Shown here one piece after another: positions 46,242 through 55,369 of a stretch of 64,000 nt of DNA. Below the pieces are notes generated by a model. It was not told the DNA's origin and did not search any database. It saw only the letters and a program-made list of their open reading frames with translations. Position 1 is the first letter of the stretch. Each line of letters opens with the position of its first letter. The DNA is from Nitrobacter vulgaris (GTDB taxonomy: Bacteria; Pseudomonadota; Alphaproteobacteria; Rhizobiales; Xanthobacteraceae), in contig NZ_JAVDPZ010000004.1 of assembly GCF_031453995.1 (NCBI RefSeq), positions 124,001 through 188,000 on the forward strand. The letters run 5' to 3'. A program made the position numbers and the translations under genes.

Positions 46242-46835
46242 ATGCGATCGACAGTTCTGTTCGCACCGAAAATTCTCATCATTCCCGGCTCGCTTCGCAC
46301 CGGCTCGCAGAATGCAAGGCTTGCCGCCGTCGTAGCCGAGGAATTTGTTCGAGCCGATGTCGAGGTCACCCGAATTTCGCTTGGAGACTTCCCGCTGCCG
46401 ATCTACGACGCCGATCTACAGGCAAATTCCGGCGTGCCCGCAAGCGCCATCAACCTCAAGCAGATGATCGGGGCGCATCATGGGATTCTTATCGTGACGC
46501 CCGAATACAACGCCTCGCTGCCGCCATTGCTCAAGAATGCGATCGACTGGATATCATGCGTACAAAGTCCGCATGAAGCACGCGGTCAGGTTTTCCATGA
46601 ACGCGCGTTCGCGATCGCCTCGGCCTCCGCGGGCCGGTTTGGCGGCGCAAGATGTCTGGCTCAGTTGCGTCTGATACTTACGGCGTGCGGGGCGATGGTG
46701 ATTCCTAATCAGCTCGCGCTGTCGTTCGCCGGCGAAGCCTATGACGATATGGAACGGTTGAAGCGTTCGGCGGATGCGGATGCGCTGAAAAAGATGGTAC
46801 GCCAGTTGATCACCATCGCCGGGGATATGCGATGA
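46242..46835 (+). CDS. NADPH-dependent FMN reductase family protein
   Basis: The 197-residue flavodoxin-like protein has IPGSLRTGSQNARLAAVVAEEF (phosphate-binding loop), PLPIYDADL and VTPEYNASLPPLLKNAIDW, the hallmarks of NADPH-dependent FMN reductases and azoreductase/chromate-reductase relatives. The substrate is unknown. dapB follows after 94 nt. Confidence 0.9.
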   Translation: MRSTVLFAPKILIIPGSLRTGSQNARLAAVVAEEFVRADVEVTRISLGDFPLPIYDADLQANSGVPASAINLKQMIGAHHGILIVTPEYNASLPPLLKNAIDWISCVQSPHEARGQVFHERAFAIASASAGRFGGARCLAQLRLILTACGAMVIPNQLALSFAGEAYDDMERLKRSADADALKKMVRQLITIAGDMR

Positions 46836-46929
46836 GGCCGCGCCTGATGTGAGGCACTGCGCTGATGTAGACCTGATCGGTTGCCGCGAAACGCAGCCCC
46901 CGCTATACCCGAAGAGCATTTGAGGAGTC

Positions 46930-47742
46930 GTGGCTGACATGCGTTTGATCGTTGCAGGAGCAGGCGGCCGGATGGGCCGCGCGCTGGTGCGCGCGATCGC
47001 GGAAACCGGTGACGCAGTGCTGGCCGGCGCGCTTGAGGCGCCCGGATCCGAGCTGATCGGGAAAGACGCCGCCGTCCTGGCCGGACTTCCCGCCAGCGGA
47101 ATCGAAGTGTCGGCAGATCTCTGGTCTTTATCGGCAAATGCCGACGGTATTTTGGATTTTACGGTTCCGGCCGCGACCATCGCGAACGTTGCCGTCGCTG
47201 CCGAGCGGGGTCTGGTTCATGTCATCGGCACCACCGGACTCTCAGCGTCGGATATGGCGGTGATCCGAAGCGTGACCTCACGTACGGCGGTTGTGCAGTC
47301 GGGCAATATGAGTCTGGGCGTCAATCTGCTCGCCGCGCTGGTGAAGCGGATGGCGCAATCACTCGACGAGAGTTTCGATATTGAGATTCTCGAGATGCAT
47401 CACAGAGCCAAGATCGACGCGCCTTCGGGCACCGCGTTGATGTTGGGACAGGCGGCGGCTGACGGCCGCAAGATCGGGCTGGATGAGCGCGCGGTACGCG
47501 GGCGAGATGGCCTGACCGGCGCCCGCAAAGCGGGCGACATCGGTTTTGCCTCGCTCCGTGGCGGCTCCGTGTCCGGAGATCACAGCGTCATCTTCGCGGG
47601 TCCGTATGAGCGCATAACGTTGTCGCATCACGCCGAAGACCGGATGATCTTTGCCCATGGTGCGTTGAAGGCCGCGAAGTGGGCGCGCGGCAAGGCGCCC
47701 GGGCTTTATTCAATGGCCGACGTGCTTGGGTTGGGCGTTTAG
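46930..47742 (+). CDS. dapB: 4-hydroxy-tetrahydrodipicolinate reductase
   Basis: The 270-residue NAD(P)H-dependent enzyme has the Rossmann motif VAGAGGRMGRALV and the substrate motif EMHHRAKIDAPSGTALMLGQ. It makes tetrahydrodipicolinate in lysine and diaminopimelate synthesis. GTG 46930 (GAGGAG close by) and ATG 46939 are both possible starts. gpmA follows by 24 nt, likely co-transcribed. Confidence 0.96.
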   Translation: MADMRLIVAGAGGRMGRALVRAIAETGDAVLAGALEAPGSELIGKDAAVLAGLPASGIEVSADLWSLSANADGILDFTVPAATIANVAVAAERGLVHVIGTTGLSASDMAVIRSVTSRTAVVQSGNMSLGVNLLAALVKRMAQSLDESFDIEILEMHHRAKIDAPSGTALMLGQAAADGRKIGLDERAVRGRDGLTGARKAGDIGFASLRGGSVSGDHSVIFAGPYERITLSHHAEDRMIFAHGALKAAKWARGKAPGLYSMADVLGLGV

Positions 47743-47766
47743 AATTTAAGAAACGGAGCAGGCAGA

Positions 47767-48390
47767 ATGAGCGAACGTCTTCTGGTGCTCGTGCGTCACG
47801 GCCAGAGCGAATGGAATCTGAAAAATCTGTTCACTGGCTGGAAGGATCCGGATCTGACGGATCTTGGCGTGACTGAAGCGAAGGATGCAGGGCGCAAGCT
47901 GAAGGGGCAGGGCTTTGTTTTCGACGTTGCCTTTACCTCGACGTTGATCCGCGCAGAGCACACGCTCGACCTTGTGCTGAAGGAATTAGGCCAGACCGGA
48001 ATTCCGATCAGGAAAGATCAGGCGCTGAATGAACGGGACTACGGCGATCTTTCGGGTCTCAATAAGGACGAGGCTCGTAAGAAATGGGGTGACGAACAGG
48101 TGCTGATCTGGCGCCGCTCGTATGACGTGCCTCCGCCCGGCGGCGAGAGCCTGAAAGATACGCTGGCGCGCACGCTGCCGTACTTCGTGCAGGAAATCCT
48201 GCCATGCGTCCTCCGTGGCGAGTGCACGCTCGTCGCGGCGCACGGCAATTCGCTGCGCGCGCTGGTCATGGTGCTGGAAAAATTGTCGCCGGAACAAATC
48301 CTCGCGCGCGAACTGGCAACCGGTGCGCCGGTGATCTATCGGCTCAATGCCGATGCGACAGTGGCCTCGAAACTTGATCTCGCAGCCTGA
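47767..48390 (+). CDS. gpmA: 2,3-bisphosphoglycerate-dependent phosphoglycerate mutase (short form)
   Basis: The 207-residue protein has the phospho-His motif RHGQSEWN (His11), FTGWKDPDLTDLG, NERDYGDLSGLNKDE and the second catalytic AHGNSLR. It interconverts 2- and 3-phosphoglycerate. It is about 40 residues shorter than the E. coli enzyme, as is usual in Alphaproteobacteria. Confidence 0.95.
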   Translation: MSERLLVLVRHGQSEWNLKNLFTGWKDPDLTDLGVTEAKDAGRKLKGQGFVFDVAFTSTLIRAEHTLDLVLKELGQTGIPIRKDQALNERDYGDLSGLNKDEARKKWGDEQVLIWRRSYDVPPPGGESLKDTLARTLPYFVQEILPCVLRGECTLVAAHGNSLRALVMVLEKLSPEQILARELATGAPVIYRLNADATVASKLDLAA

Positions 48391-48404
48391 TAAACTTCAT
48401 TCTC

Positions 48405-48508
48405 GAGTCTTTTCGTCGCTTCACGGGACCAGTGAAAGACTCTAGCTTTTTGATTTGACGCATTTTCTTCACGCGAACCGGGACTCCCCTTCGCTCGAAA
48501 AGGCTATA
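48405..48508. repeat. Dispersed palindromic repeat, family A copy 7 (reverse)
   Basis: It starts GAGTCTTTTCGTCGC, has GTGAAAGACTCTAGC, then TTTGATTTGACGCATTTTC and ends CTTCGCTCGAAAAGGCTAT. The stop codon (48504-48506) of the minus-strand Ada-like gene is within its end. Confidence 0.85.
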
Positions 48509-49403
48509 GGCCGATCTGCCCGGCTTCCCACCCCAGCATTGCTTGCTTGCGGGTGAGTCCCCAGTGATACCCGGTCAGCGCGCCGCTTTTGCCGAGCACG
48601 CGATGGCAGGGCACAACGAATGATACGGGGTTCTTGCCGACGGCGGCGCCCACAGCGCGCGAGGCGTTCGGGCGATCGACATTGGCAGCAATGCTCGAAT
48701 AGGTCGTGGCCTTTCCCATGGGAATCCTGAGCAGGGTCTGCCAGACCCGAACCTCGAAATCCGTCCCGATCAGAACCACACGCAGCGGCTGATCTGCTCG
48801 CCAGAGCCTCGTATCGAACACGCGCTGCGCCAGCGCACCGGTGCGACCGGCATCCTCAACATAGGTTGCATTGGGCCACCGCCGCTTCATGTCGGCAAGC
48901 GCGGTCTGCTCCTCGCCTGGGTCGGCGAAAGCGAGTCCGGCGAGTCCACGGTCGCTGGCAATCACGATCGCGATGCCGAAGGGCGAGGGATGAAAGCCGA
49001 AAGCGAGCTTCATGCCGGAGCCGCCGTTCTTCCATTGGCCGGGCGACATCGCTTCATGCGTGACGAACAGGTCATGCAGGCGCCCCGGACCTGACAGGCC
49101 GGAATCGAGGGCTGCGTCCAGCACGCTGGCGGAATTGCGCAACAGCCCCTTGGCGTGGTCGAGCGTCAGCGCCTGCATGAACAACTTCGGAGTCAGGCCT
49201 GCCCAGCGCCGGAACAGATGATGCAGTTCGTCGGACGTCACTCCAGCGGAGTCAGCCATCGCTGCGATGGGAGGCTGCGAGCGCCAGTTTTCCGAGATGA
49301 AGGCGATAGCTCGCCGTACGGCGTCGTAGTCGCGAAATGCGGCACCCGGCGCGTCCGTGATGCAAGAATCACTCGGAGCGAGATTTTTCGTGAGCGTCAT
49401 CAT
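48504..49403 (-). CDS. Ada-like protein: AraC-type DNA-binding domain plus O6-methylguanine methyltransferase
   Basis: The 299-residue protein (start ATG 49403 or 49400) has an AraC-type helix-turn-helix (about residues 27-118) and a C-terminal methyltransferase with the acceptor Cys266 in VVPCHRV. It lacks the N-terminal zinc/phosphotriester domain of full Ada, so it can repair O6-methylguanine but should not sense methylphosphotriesters through that domain. Its stop is within family A repeat copy 7. Confidence 0.9.
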   Translation of the reverse strand: MMTLTKNLAPSDSCITDAPGAAFRDYDAVRRAIAFISENWRSQPPIAAMADSAGVTSDELHHLFRRWAGLTPKLFMQALTLDHAKGLLRNSASVLDAALDSGLSGPGRLHDLFVTHEAMSPGQWKNGGSGMKLAFGFHPSPFGIAIVIASDRGLAGLAFADPGEEQTALADMKRRWPNATYVEDAGRTGALAQRVFDTRLWRADQPLRVVLIGTDFEVRVWQTLLRIPMGKATTYSSIAANVDRPNASRAVGAAVGKNPVSFVVPCHRVLGKSGALTGYHWGLTRKQAMLGWEAGQIGL

Positions 49404-49456
49404 GGCCAAGATGTAGAACGGCTGCCGTCTCGCAGCCACCCGATTTACCGCGGCCC

Positions 49457-49981
49457 TCAAGTCGCCAGATTGTAGGTCGGTCCGCGTTTTGCGAGTTGGA
49501 GCGCTGCTGATAAGGCTTTAACGAAACTCAACTTCTCGTCCGGACCAAGAAAACTTGCGATCGAGATCCGGCGGCCGCGCGAAACCAGATAAAGCCGCTC
49601 AATGCCATATTCCTCGTGGATTTTCTGGTCGAGATGCACCCACAGCGGATTGGAAACCCACTCGACGATGTGACCGCGGTGACTGGTGCGGCGCACCCGC
49701 AACTCATAATGGGTGATGGAGATTTCCTCGGTCGCTTGGGCGCGCCGGAAGCTGATGCGGAAAGCCCAGTAGATGGCGAGGACGTCGAGACCTAAAAAGC
49801 CGAACACCGGCCAGGCGCCCATCATCAGGAATATCATTCCCGCGACAAAGCTTCCCACGGCTACAATCGTCATCATCACAACAAATCCAGTTTGAGACAA
49901 CGAGCGATGGGGCGTTAGCAGCGCTGAAAACAGCGTCTGTTCAGGTAACTTCGGACCAGCCTGTGTATGGTCTAATGTCAT
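49457..49981 (-). CDS. DUF2244 integral membrane protein
   Basis: The 174-residue protein has two transmembrane helices (about 33-55 and 58-75) followed by the DUF2244 domain (ITHYELRVRR; FEWVSNPLWVHL-like segment VEWVSNPLWV). The function is unknown; the family is widespread in Alphaproteobacteria. It is divergent from nth with only 23 nt between the likely starts. Confidence 0.88.
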   Translation of the reverse strand: MTLDHTQAGPKLPEQTLFSALLTPHRSLSQTGFVVMMTIVAVGSFVAGMIFLMMGAWPVFGFLGLDVLAIYWAFRISFRRAQATEEISITHYELRVRRTSHRGHIVEWVSNPLWVHLDQKIHEEYGIERLYLVSRGRRISIASFLGPDEKLSFVKALSAALQLAKRGPTYNLAT

Positions 49982-50004
49982 TGGAAATCCACTATACCAC
50001 GATC

Positions 50005-50907
50005 ATGTCCAAAAACACCCGCCGCACATTTTCAAGGCTGAAGCCCGCTGGCGCCGGGACCGACAAACCACCCTCGAACAGCCCTGCGGCGAATTCTCGG
50101 CAGCAAAAAACCACCGCGGCGAAATCTGAGCAGCCCGCGACGGCAAAAAAAAGGAAAACCGGAAAGCCGGCGGCACGCCAGACGGGGCCGACCTCCAAGG
50201 CCAAGCAGCCTTCCAGCGCGACGCAGGGATCCGCAGTGCTCCCGCCACCCCTTAAGCCCTGGACGCCAGCCGAAGTCCGTGAAGCCTTTGTGCGCTTCCG
50301 CAAAGCCAATCCCGAGCCCAAGGGCGAACTCGAGCACCTCAACCCCTACACGCTGCTCGTCGCCGTGGTGCTGTCGGCTCAGGCGACCGACTCCGGCGTC
50401 AACAAGGCCACTCGGGCGTTGTTCGCTATCGCCGACACGCCTGCCAGGATGCTGGCGCTCGGGGAGGAGAAGGTCCGCGACTATATCAAGACCATCGGGC
50501 TCTATCGCACCAAAGCGAGAAATATCATAGCGCTCTCCGAAAAACTGCTTGCGGAGTTTGATGGCGAGGTCCCGCACAGCCGGGCAGGGATCGAATCGTT
50601 GCCCGGCGCGGGACGCAAGACCGCCAATGTCGTGCTCAATATGGCCTTCGGGGAGCACACCATGGCGGTTGACACTCATGTTTTCCGCGTCGCCAATCGC
50701 ACCGGTATGGCACCAGGCAAGACGCCTCTTGACGTCGAGCTTGGGCTCGAACGCGTCATCCCCGACCAATTTATGCTGCATGCGCATCACTGGCTGATCC
50801 TGCATGGACGCTACACTTGCCTAGCGCGATCACCGCGCTGCGCGGTGTGCCTAATCAATGACCTATGCCGTTGGCCCGAAAAGACGCTAGAGGGCTCCCG
50901 GTCATAA
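50005..50907 (+). CDS. nth: Endonuclease III
   Basis: The 300-residue protein has an unusually long basic, Lys/Ala/Pro-rich N-terminal extension (about 80 residues), then the HhH-GPD glycosylase with the catalytic Lys in LPGAGRKTANVVL, catalytic Asp in VDTHVFRV, and the [4Fe-4S] motif C-X6-C-X2-C-X5-C (CLARSPRCAVCLINDLC). It removes oxidised pyrimidines. The start is ATG 50005, with 49975 and 49963 as alternatives that would overlap the neighbour. Confidence 0.95.
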   Translation: MSKNTRRTFSRLKPAGAGTDKPPSNSPAANSRQQKTTAAKSEQPATAKKRKTGKPAARQTGPTSKAKQPSSATQGSAVLPPPLKPWTPAEVREAFVRFRKANPEPKGELEHLNPYTLLVAVVLSAQATDSGVNKATRALFAIADTPARMLALGEEKVRDYIKTIGLYRTKARNIIALSEKLLAEFDGEVPHSRAGIESLPGAGRKTANVVLNMAFGEHTMAVDTHVFRVANRTGMAPGKTPLDVELGLERVIPDQFMLHAHHWLILHGRYTCLARSPRCAVCLINDLCRWPEKTLEGSRS

Positions 50908-51017
50908 TCGTCTGGTCCGGATGGCGCGGATACCTCCATCTTTAACAGTAACCGGGTACGCAGCGTTAGGTTCCCGTGAGTCCGACTCTGATGTCGCGTG
51001 CGTTTGCGAACAACGAA

Positions 51018-51042
51018 AAGGCCCCGGCGAGACCGGGGCCTT
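51018..51042 (-). terminator. Rho-independent terminator of rpsA
   Basis: Perfect 10-bp stem AAGGCCCCGG/CCGGGGCCTT with a 5-nt loop. Read on the minus strand it is followed by TTTTCGTTG, a U-rich tail. It lies 75 nt after the rpsA stop. Confidence 0.85.
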
Positions 51043-51116
51043 GACACGATGCGCCTCATTGCGAGCAAACGATGACGGACCAGGAGCGATCCAGATCCGT
51101 CACAAGGAAGCTGCGC

Positions 51117-52820
51117 TTATTTGGTGTCGGTGCGCTGTTTCAGAGCGGTGCCGAGAATGTCACCCAGCGTCGCGCCAGAGTCGGAAGAGCCATACTGCGC
51201 GATGGCTTCCTTCTCTTCGGCCACTTCGAGCGCCTTGATCGAGACCTGCACCTTGCGGGCCTTCTTGTCGAACTGGATGACACGGGCATCGACCTTTTCG
51301 CCGACGGCGAAACGCTCGCTGCGCTGGTCGTTGCGGTCCCGCGCCAGTTCCGAGCGCTTGATGAAGGTCTGGAACTCGGTGCCGGAAATCTGCACCTCGA
51401 TGCCGCCGTCCTTGACCTCAAGCACCTCGCAGGTGACGACCGCGCCCTTCTTGACGTCGCCCGGTTCGGCAAACGGGTCGCCCTCAAGCTGCTTGACGCC
51501 AAGCGAGATGCGCTCCTTCTCGACATCGACGTCGAGCACGACGGCCTTGACCATGTCGCCGCGCTTGAAATTGTCGATGACCTGCTCGCCCGGCTGCTTC
51601 CAGTCGAGGTCGGAGAGGTGGACCATGCCGTCGACATCGCCCTCCAGGCCCAGGAACAGGCCGAACTCGGTCTTGTTCTTGACCTCGCCCTCCACGGTCG
51701 ATCCGACCGGGTGCTTCTCGACGAATGCCTCCCAGGGATTGCGCATGGTCTGCTTGAGGCCGAGCGAGATGCGGCGCTTGACGCTGTCGACCTCGAGCAC
51801 CTGCACCTCGACTTCCTGTGAGGTCGAGACAATCTTGCCCGGATGCATGTTCTTCTTGGTCCAGGACATTTCCGAGACGTGGATCAGACCCTCGATGCCC
51901 GGCTCCAGCTCCACGAAGGCGCCGTAATCGGTGATGTTGGTGACGCGGCCGGTGAAGCGGGAGTTCAGGGGATACTTCGCTTCGATGCCCTGCCAGGGAT
52001 CGTCGAGCAGCTGCTTCATGCCGAGCGAGATGCGGTGGGTCTCGTGGTTGATCTTGATGATCTTGACCTTCACCGTCTGGCCGATCGCCAGCACTTCGGT
52101 CGGATGGTTGACGCGGCGCCAGGCGATGTCCGTGACATGGAGGAGGCCGTCGATGCCTCCAAGATCGACGAAGGCGCCATAGTCGGTGATGTTTTTCACC
52201 ACGCCGTCGATCACCTGACCCTCTTCGAGGTTCTGCACCAACTCTTGTCGCTGTTCGGCGCGGGTCTCTTCCAGCACCGTGCGGCGGGAGACCACGATAT
52301 TGCCGCGCCGGCGATCCATCTTGAGGATCTGGAACGGCTGCGTGTTGTTCATCAGCGGACCGACGTCGCGAATGGGACGGATATCCACCTGGGAGCGCGG
52401 CAGGAAGGCGACGGCGCCGTCCAGATCGACGGTGAAGCCGCCCTTGACCTGATTGAAGATGACGCCGTGCACCTTCTCGTTATTCTGGAATGCTTTTTCG
52501 AGCTTGCCCCAACTTTCCTCGCGGCGCGCTTTGTCGCGCGACAGCACGGCTTCGCCGAGCGCGTTCTCGATGCGATCAAGGAACACCTCGACCTCGTCGC
52601 CGACCTTCAGGGCGCTCTCGCGACCGGGTCCGGAGAATTCGCGCAGCGCCACGCGGCCTTCAGTCTTGAGGCCGACGTCGATGACGGCCATATCCTTCTC
52701 GATCGCGACCACCTTTCCCTTGATGACGGAGCTTTCCTGCAGGCTGCCGCCAGCGAAAGACTCATCGAGCATCGCGGCGAAATCGTCACGGGACGGATTG
52801 AGGGTATCAGTCGAAGCCAT
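51117..52820 (-). CDS. rpsA: 30S ribosomal protein S1
   Basis: The 567-residue protein has six S1 (OB-fold) RNA-binding repeats, seen as recurring segments such as ITDYGAFVDLGGIDGLLHVTDIAW and ITDYGAFVELEPGIEGLIHVSEMSW. It helps mRNA bind the 30S subunit. It is full-length. cmk lies upstream on the same strand across a 422-nt gap, the usual cmk-rpsA pairing. Confidence 0.99.
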   Translation of the reverse strand: MASTDTLNPSRDDFAAMLDESFAGGSLQESSVIKGKVVAIEKDMAVIDVGLKTEGRVALREFSGPGRESALKVGDEVEVFLDRIENALGEAVLSRDKARREESWGKLEKAFQNNEKVHGVIFNQVKGGFTVDLDGAVAFLPRSQVDIRPIRDVGPLMNNTQPFQILKMDRRRGNIVVSRRTVLEETRAEQRQELVQNLEEGQVIDGVVKNITDYGAFVDLGGIDGLLHVTDIAWRRVNHPTEVLAIGQTVKVKIIKINHETHRISLGMKQLLDDPWQGIEAKYPLNSRFTGRVTNITDYGAFVELEPGIEGLIHVSEMSWTKKNMHPGKIVSTSQEVEVQVLEVDSVKRRISLGLKQTMRNPWEAFVEKHPVGSTVEGEVKNKTEFGLFLGLEGDVDGMVHLSDLDWKQPGEQVIDNFKRGDMVKAVVLDVDVEKERISLGVKQLEGDPFAEPGDVKKGAVVTCEVLEVKDGGIEVQISGTEFQTFIKRSELARDRNDQRSERFAVGEKVDARVIQFDKKARKVQVSIKALEVAEEKEAIAQYGSSDSGATLGDILGTALKQRTDTK

Positions 52821-53242
52821 GTGTTCTCCAATGCGGGGTACTTGCCGGCCGTTCGGGTTGATGTGCGTTTCGCGCGGGAAGGGTCAGGGTCCGCAGTCCT
52901 GACGACCGTCGTGCAGAGAGCAACAACGGGCCGGCAGAAGCCTTCACGTTCGAGACGATGATTTGATCCGGAGCCTGATACGAGCGATCGATCGCAAGGA
53001 CGATCGATATGGAGACTGAGCGGGACATTCCTCCAATGGCGGCGGGAATTTGAGATTCCGGCCGGTCCGCTCGGACAGCCTCGACACTTCGACGATGGTC
53101 CGGATGCCGTGGATATACCGTCAAAGCCGCAAGCGAACAAGGCTTTTGTAAAACGTCCTACAGTGGTTTCGAGGGAATTGGATACCGGTTCGCGTGAACA
53201 AAATGCGTCAAATCAAAATCATAGAGTTCCGCTTCTGATGAA
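52821..53242. other. rpsA leader / cmk-rpsA intergenic region
   Basis: About 422 nt without a gene. The half next to cmk contains family A repeat copy 8. The half near rpsA presumably holds its promoter and a possible autoregulatory leader; no specific structure was identified. Confidence 0.5.
53165..53240. repeat. Dispersed palindromic repeat, family A copy 8 (partial)
   Basis: GTTTCGAGGG...TACCGGTTCGCGTGAACAAAATGCGTCAAATC and the tail start TAGAGTTCCGCTTCTGAT. The second half of the tail hairpin is missing. It ends 3 nt before the cmk stop codon. Confidence 0.75.
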
Positions 53243-53881
53243 TCACGCGCGGCCGGAACCGATCCTCACCGCCTCGACGATCGCAATCGCCGCTTTCAGG
53301 CCGGCCTCGATGTCAAGATGGGAGTTGTCCAGCACATGGGCGTCCGCGGCCGCTTTCAGCGGTGCGACGGGCCGGTTGCGGTCCCGTTCGTCGCGCTTGA
53401 GGATATCAGCTAGAACCACAGCCTCATCGGCCTCCTCGCCACGCGCCCGCGCTTCCAGCGTGCGCCGCCGGGCCCGCACGACAGGATCGGCCACCACGAA
53501 AATCTTCACGTCGGCGTCCGGGCAGATCACGGTTCCGATGTCACGGCCGTCAAGCACCGCGCCGGGCGGCTCGGCTGCGAATTGGCGCTGGAAGGTCAGA
53601 AGCGCCTCGCGCACTCCGGGAAACGCCGAGACCACCGAGGCGGCCTCACCGATCGCCCGGGTTTTCAGGGCCGGATGGCCGAATTTTTCCGGGTCGAGCT
53701 CATGCGCGGCCGCGACCGCGTGTGCCTCGTTGGCCAGGTCCGCGCCGATGTCGAGCAGGGCCTTCGCGACCGCACGATAGATCACCCCGGTATCGAGATG
53801 GCGGAAGTGATAGTGATGCGCCAGCCGCTTGCCGAGCGTGCCTTTTCCCGAAGCGGCAGGTCCGTCGATGGCGATGATCAT
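53243..53881 (-). CDS. cmk: Cytidylate kinase
   Basis: The 212-residue protein has the P-loop GPAASGKG at residues 7-14, the CMP-binding region with LDTGVIYRAVAKALL and GRDIGTVICPDADVKIFV. It phosphorylates CMP and dCMP. Its ATG overlaps the aroA stop by 4 nt; rpsA is downstream. Confidence 0.97.
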   Translation of the reverse strand: MIIAIDGPAASGKGTLGKRLAHHYHFRHLDTGVIYRAVAKALLDIGADLANEAHAVAAAHELDPEKFGHPALKTRAIGEAASVVSAFPGVREALLTFQRQFAAEPPGAVLDGRDIGTVICPDADVKIFVVADPVVRARRRTLEARARGEEADEAVVLADILKRDERDRNRPVAPLKAAADAHVLDNSHLDIEAGLKAAIAIVEAVRIGSGRA

Positions 53882-55224
53882 GCGAAATCCGCTCCCAACC
53901 GCTGCATCATCGGAACAAAATCGGGGAAGCTCGTGGCGATGAAGGCGATGTCGTCGACCTTGACCGGCGCGTCCGAGGCGCAGCCCATCACCAGCGCCGA
54001 CATCGCGATGCGATGATCCATGTGGGTGGTGACGAGACCGCCGCCGGGCACACGGCCGCGGCCTTCGACGATAAGGTCGTCGCCGGCGATCTCGACTGCG
54101 ACGCCGTTGACGCGCAGCATCGCTGCGGCGGCTTCGAGGCGATCGGATTCCTTGACGCGCAATTCGTGCAGGCCGCGCATGACGGTGGTGCCTTCGGCAA
54201 AAGCTGCGGCGACCGAAAGCACGAGATACTCGTCGATCATCGACGGCGCGCGTTCCGCCGGCACCTCGACCCCGCGCAGCTTCGATGCGCGCACGCGCAG
54301 CTGCGCCATCGGTTCGCCGGCATCAAGGCGTGTTTCGCTCTCCTCGATCGACGCGCCCATCTCGCGCAGCGTGACGAACAGGCCAGTTCGCAACGGGTTT
54401 GTCATCACGTCGTCTAGCACGATGTCGGAGCCTGCGGTGATCAGCGCGGCAACAATCGGAAACGCTGCCGATGACGGATCGGCTGGCACGGTGACTCCGG
54501 CCCCGTGCAGTTCGGGCTGTCCGGTCAGCGATATCCGGCGGCCGTGCGCCTCGTCGGCCACGGAAACGATGTCGGCGCCAAAATGCTTCAGCATCAGCTC
54601 TGTGTGGTCGCGGCTGGCTTCGCGCTCGATGACCGTCGTGACCCCAGGAGCTGACAGTCCCGCCAGGAGCACCGCCGATTTGATCTGCGCCGAGGCCACC
54701 GGCGTGCGGTAAACGATCGGCAGCGGATCGTGCGCGCCCTCAAGCGTCAGCGGTAGGCGGCCGCCGTCGCTTTGTGAGATCACCCGCGCGCCCATCAATT
54801 CCAGAGGATCGAGAATGCGCCGCATCGGCCGCGAGCGCAACGAGCCATCGCCATCAAAGGCTGCCCTAATAGGGCAGCCGGCCACCGCGCCCATCACCAG
54901 GCGGCATCCAGTGCCTGAATTGCCGAAATCAAGCGGCGCCTGGGGCGTCGCGAATCCGCTGGTGCCGACGCCGCGCACCGACCAGGCGATCCCGCCTTTG
55001 TCGTCGGTCCGTTCGACCTTCGCTCCCAGCGCCTGCATCGCCCGGGCCGTGTTAAGCACGTCCTCACCCTCGAGAAGGCCCCAGATTCGGGTTTCACCAA
55101 CCGCCAGCGCGCCCAGGATCAGCGCCCGGTGGGAAATCGATTTGTCTCCGGGCACCCTGACGCGCCCCGTCAATGACTGGCATTTTCGCGCCTCAAGCGG
55201 CATGGTCTGGCCGGAAAGAGTCAA
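53878..55224 (-). CDS. aroA: 3-phosphoshikimate 1-carboxyvinyltransferase (EPSP synthase)
   Basis: The 448-residue protein has VRVPGDKSISHRALILGALA (PEP-binding Lys), LDFGNSGTGCRL and the loop DGDGSLRSRPMRRI. The Gly-Ala variation in the last of these puts it near the class II, alphaproteobacterial (CP4-like) group. TTG 55224 gives MTLSGQTMPLEARK, which resembles homologue starts; ATG 55203 and GTG 55257 are alternatives. It converts shikimate-3-phosphate and PEP to EPSP. It is translationally coupled to cmk. Confidence 0.95.
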   Translation of the reverse strand: MTLSGQTMPLEARKCQSLTGRVRVPGDKSISHRALILGALAVGETRIWGLLEGEDVLNTARAMQALGAKVERTDDKGGIAWSVRGVGTSGFATPQAPLDFGNSGTGCRLVMGAVAGCPIRAAFDGDGSLRSRPMRRILDPLELMGARVISQSDGGRLPLTLEGAHDPLPIVYRTPVASAQIKSAVLLAGLSAPGVTTVIEREASRDHTELMLKHFGADIVSVADEAHGRRISLTGQPELHGAGVTVPADPSSAAFPIVAALITAGSDIVLDDVMTNPLRTGLFVTLREMGASIEESETRLDAGEPMAQLRVRASKLRGVEVPAERAPSMIDEYLVLSVAAAFAEGTTVMRGLHELRVKESDRLEAAAAMLRVNGVAVEIAGDDLIVEGRGRVPGGGLVTTHMDHRIAMSALVMGCASDAPVKVDDIAFIATSFPDFVPMMQRLGADFA

Positions 55225-55369
55225 GTTGCACGTCCCCGTTGTGGCGGCTGGTATCACAGGGACGACGGCGCGTCACGCCTGCGAGCCGGTCTGCAAAGCG
55301 CTATTGACAGGGCCGCCGCAACTAGCCAAGTGAAGCACCGTTTTTCAAGAACTCCCGGGATTCCAACAC

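Noticed and set aside
51843..52961. 372-codon frame opposite rpsA
   Set aside because: It is antisense to the repeated S1 domains and shows repetitive, non-natural composition (LDDGDIH-like shadows).
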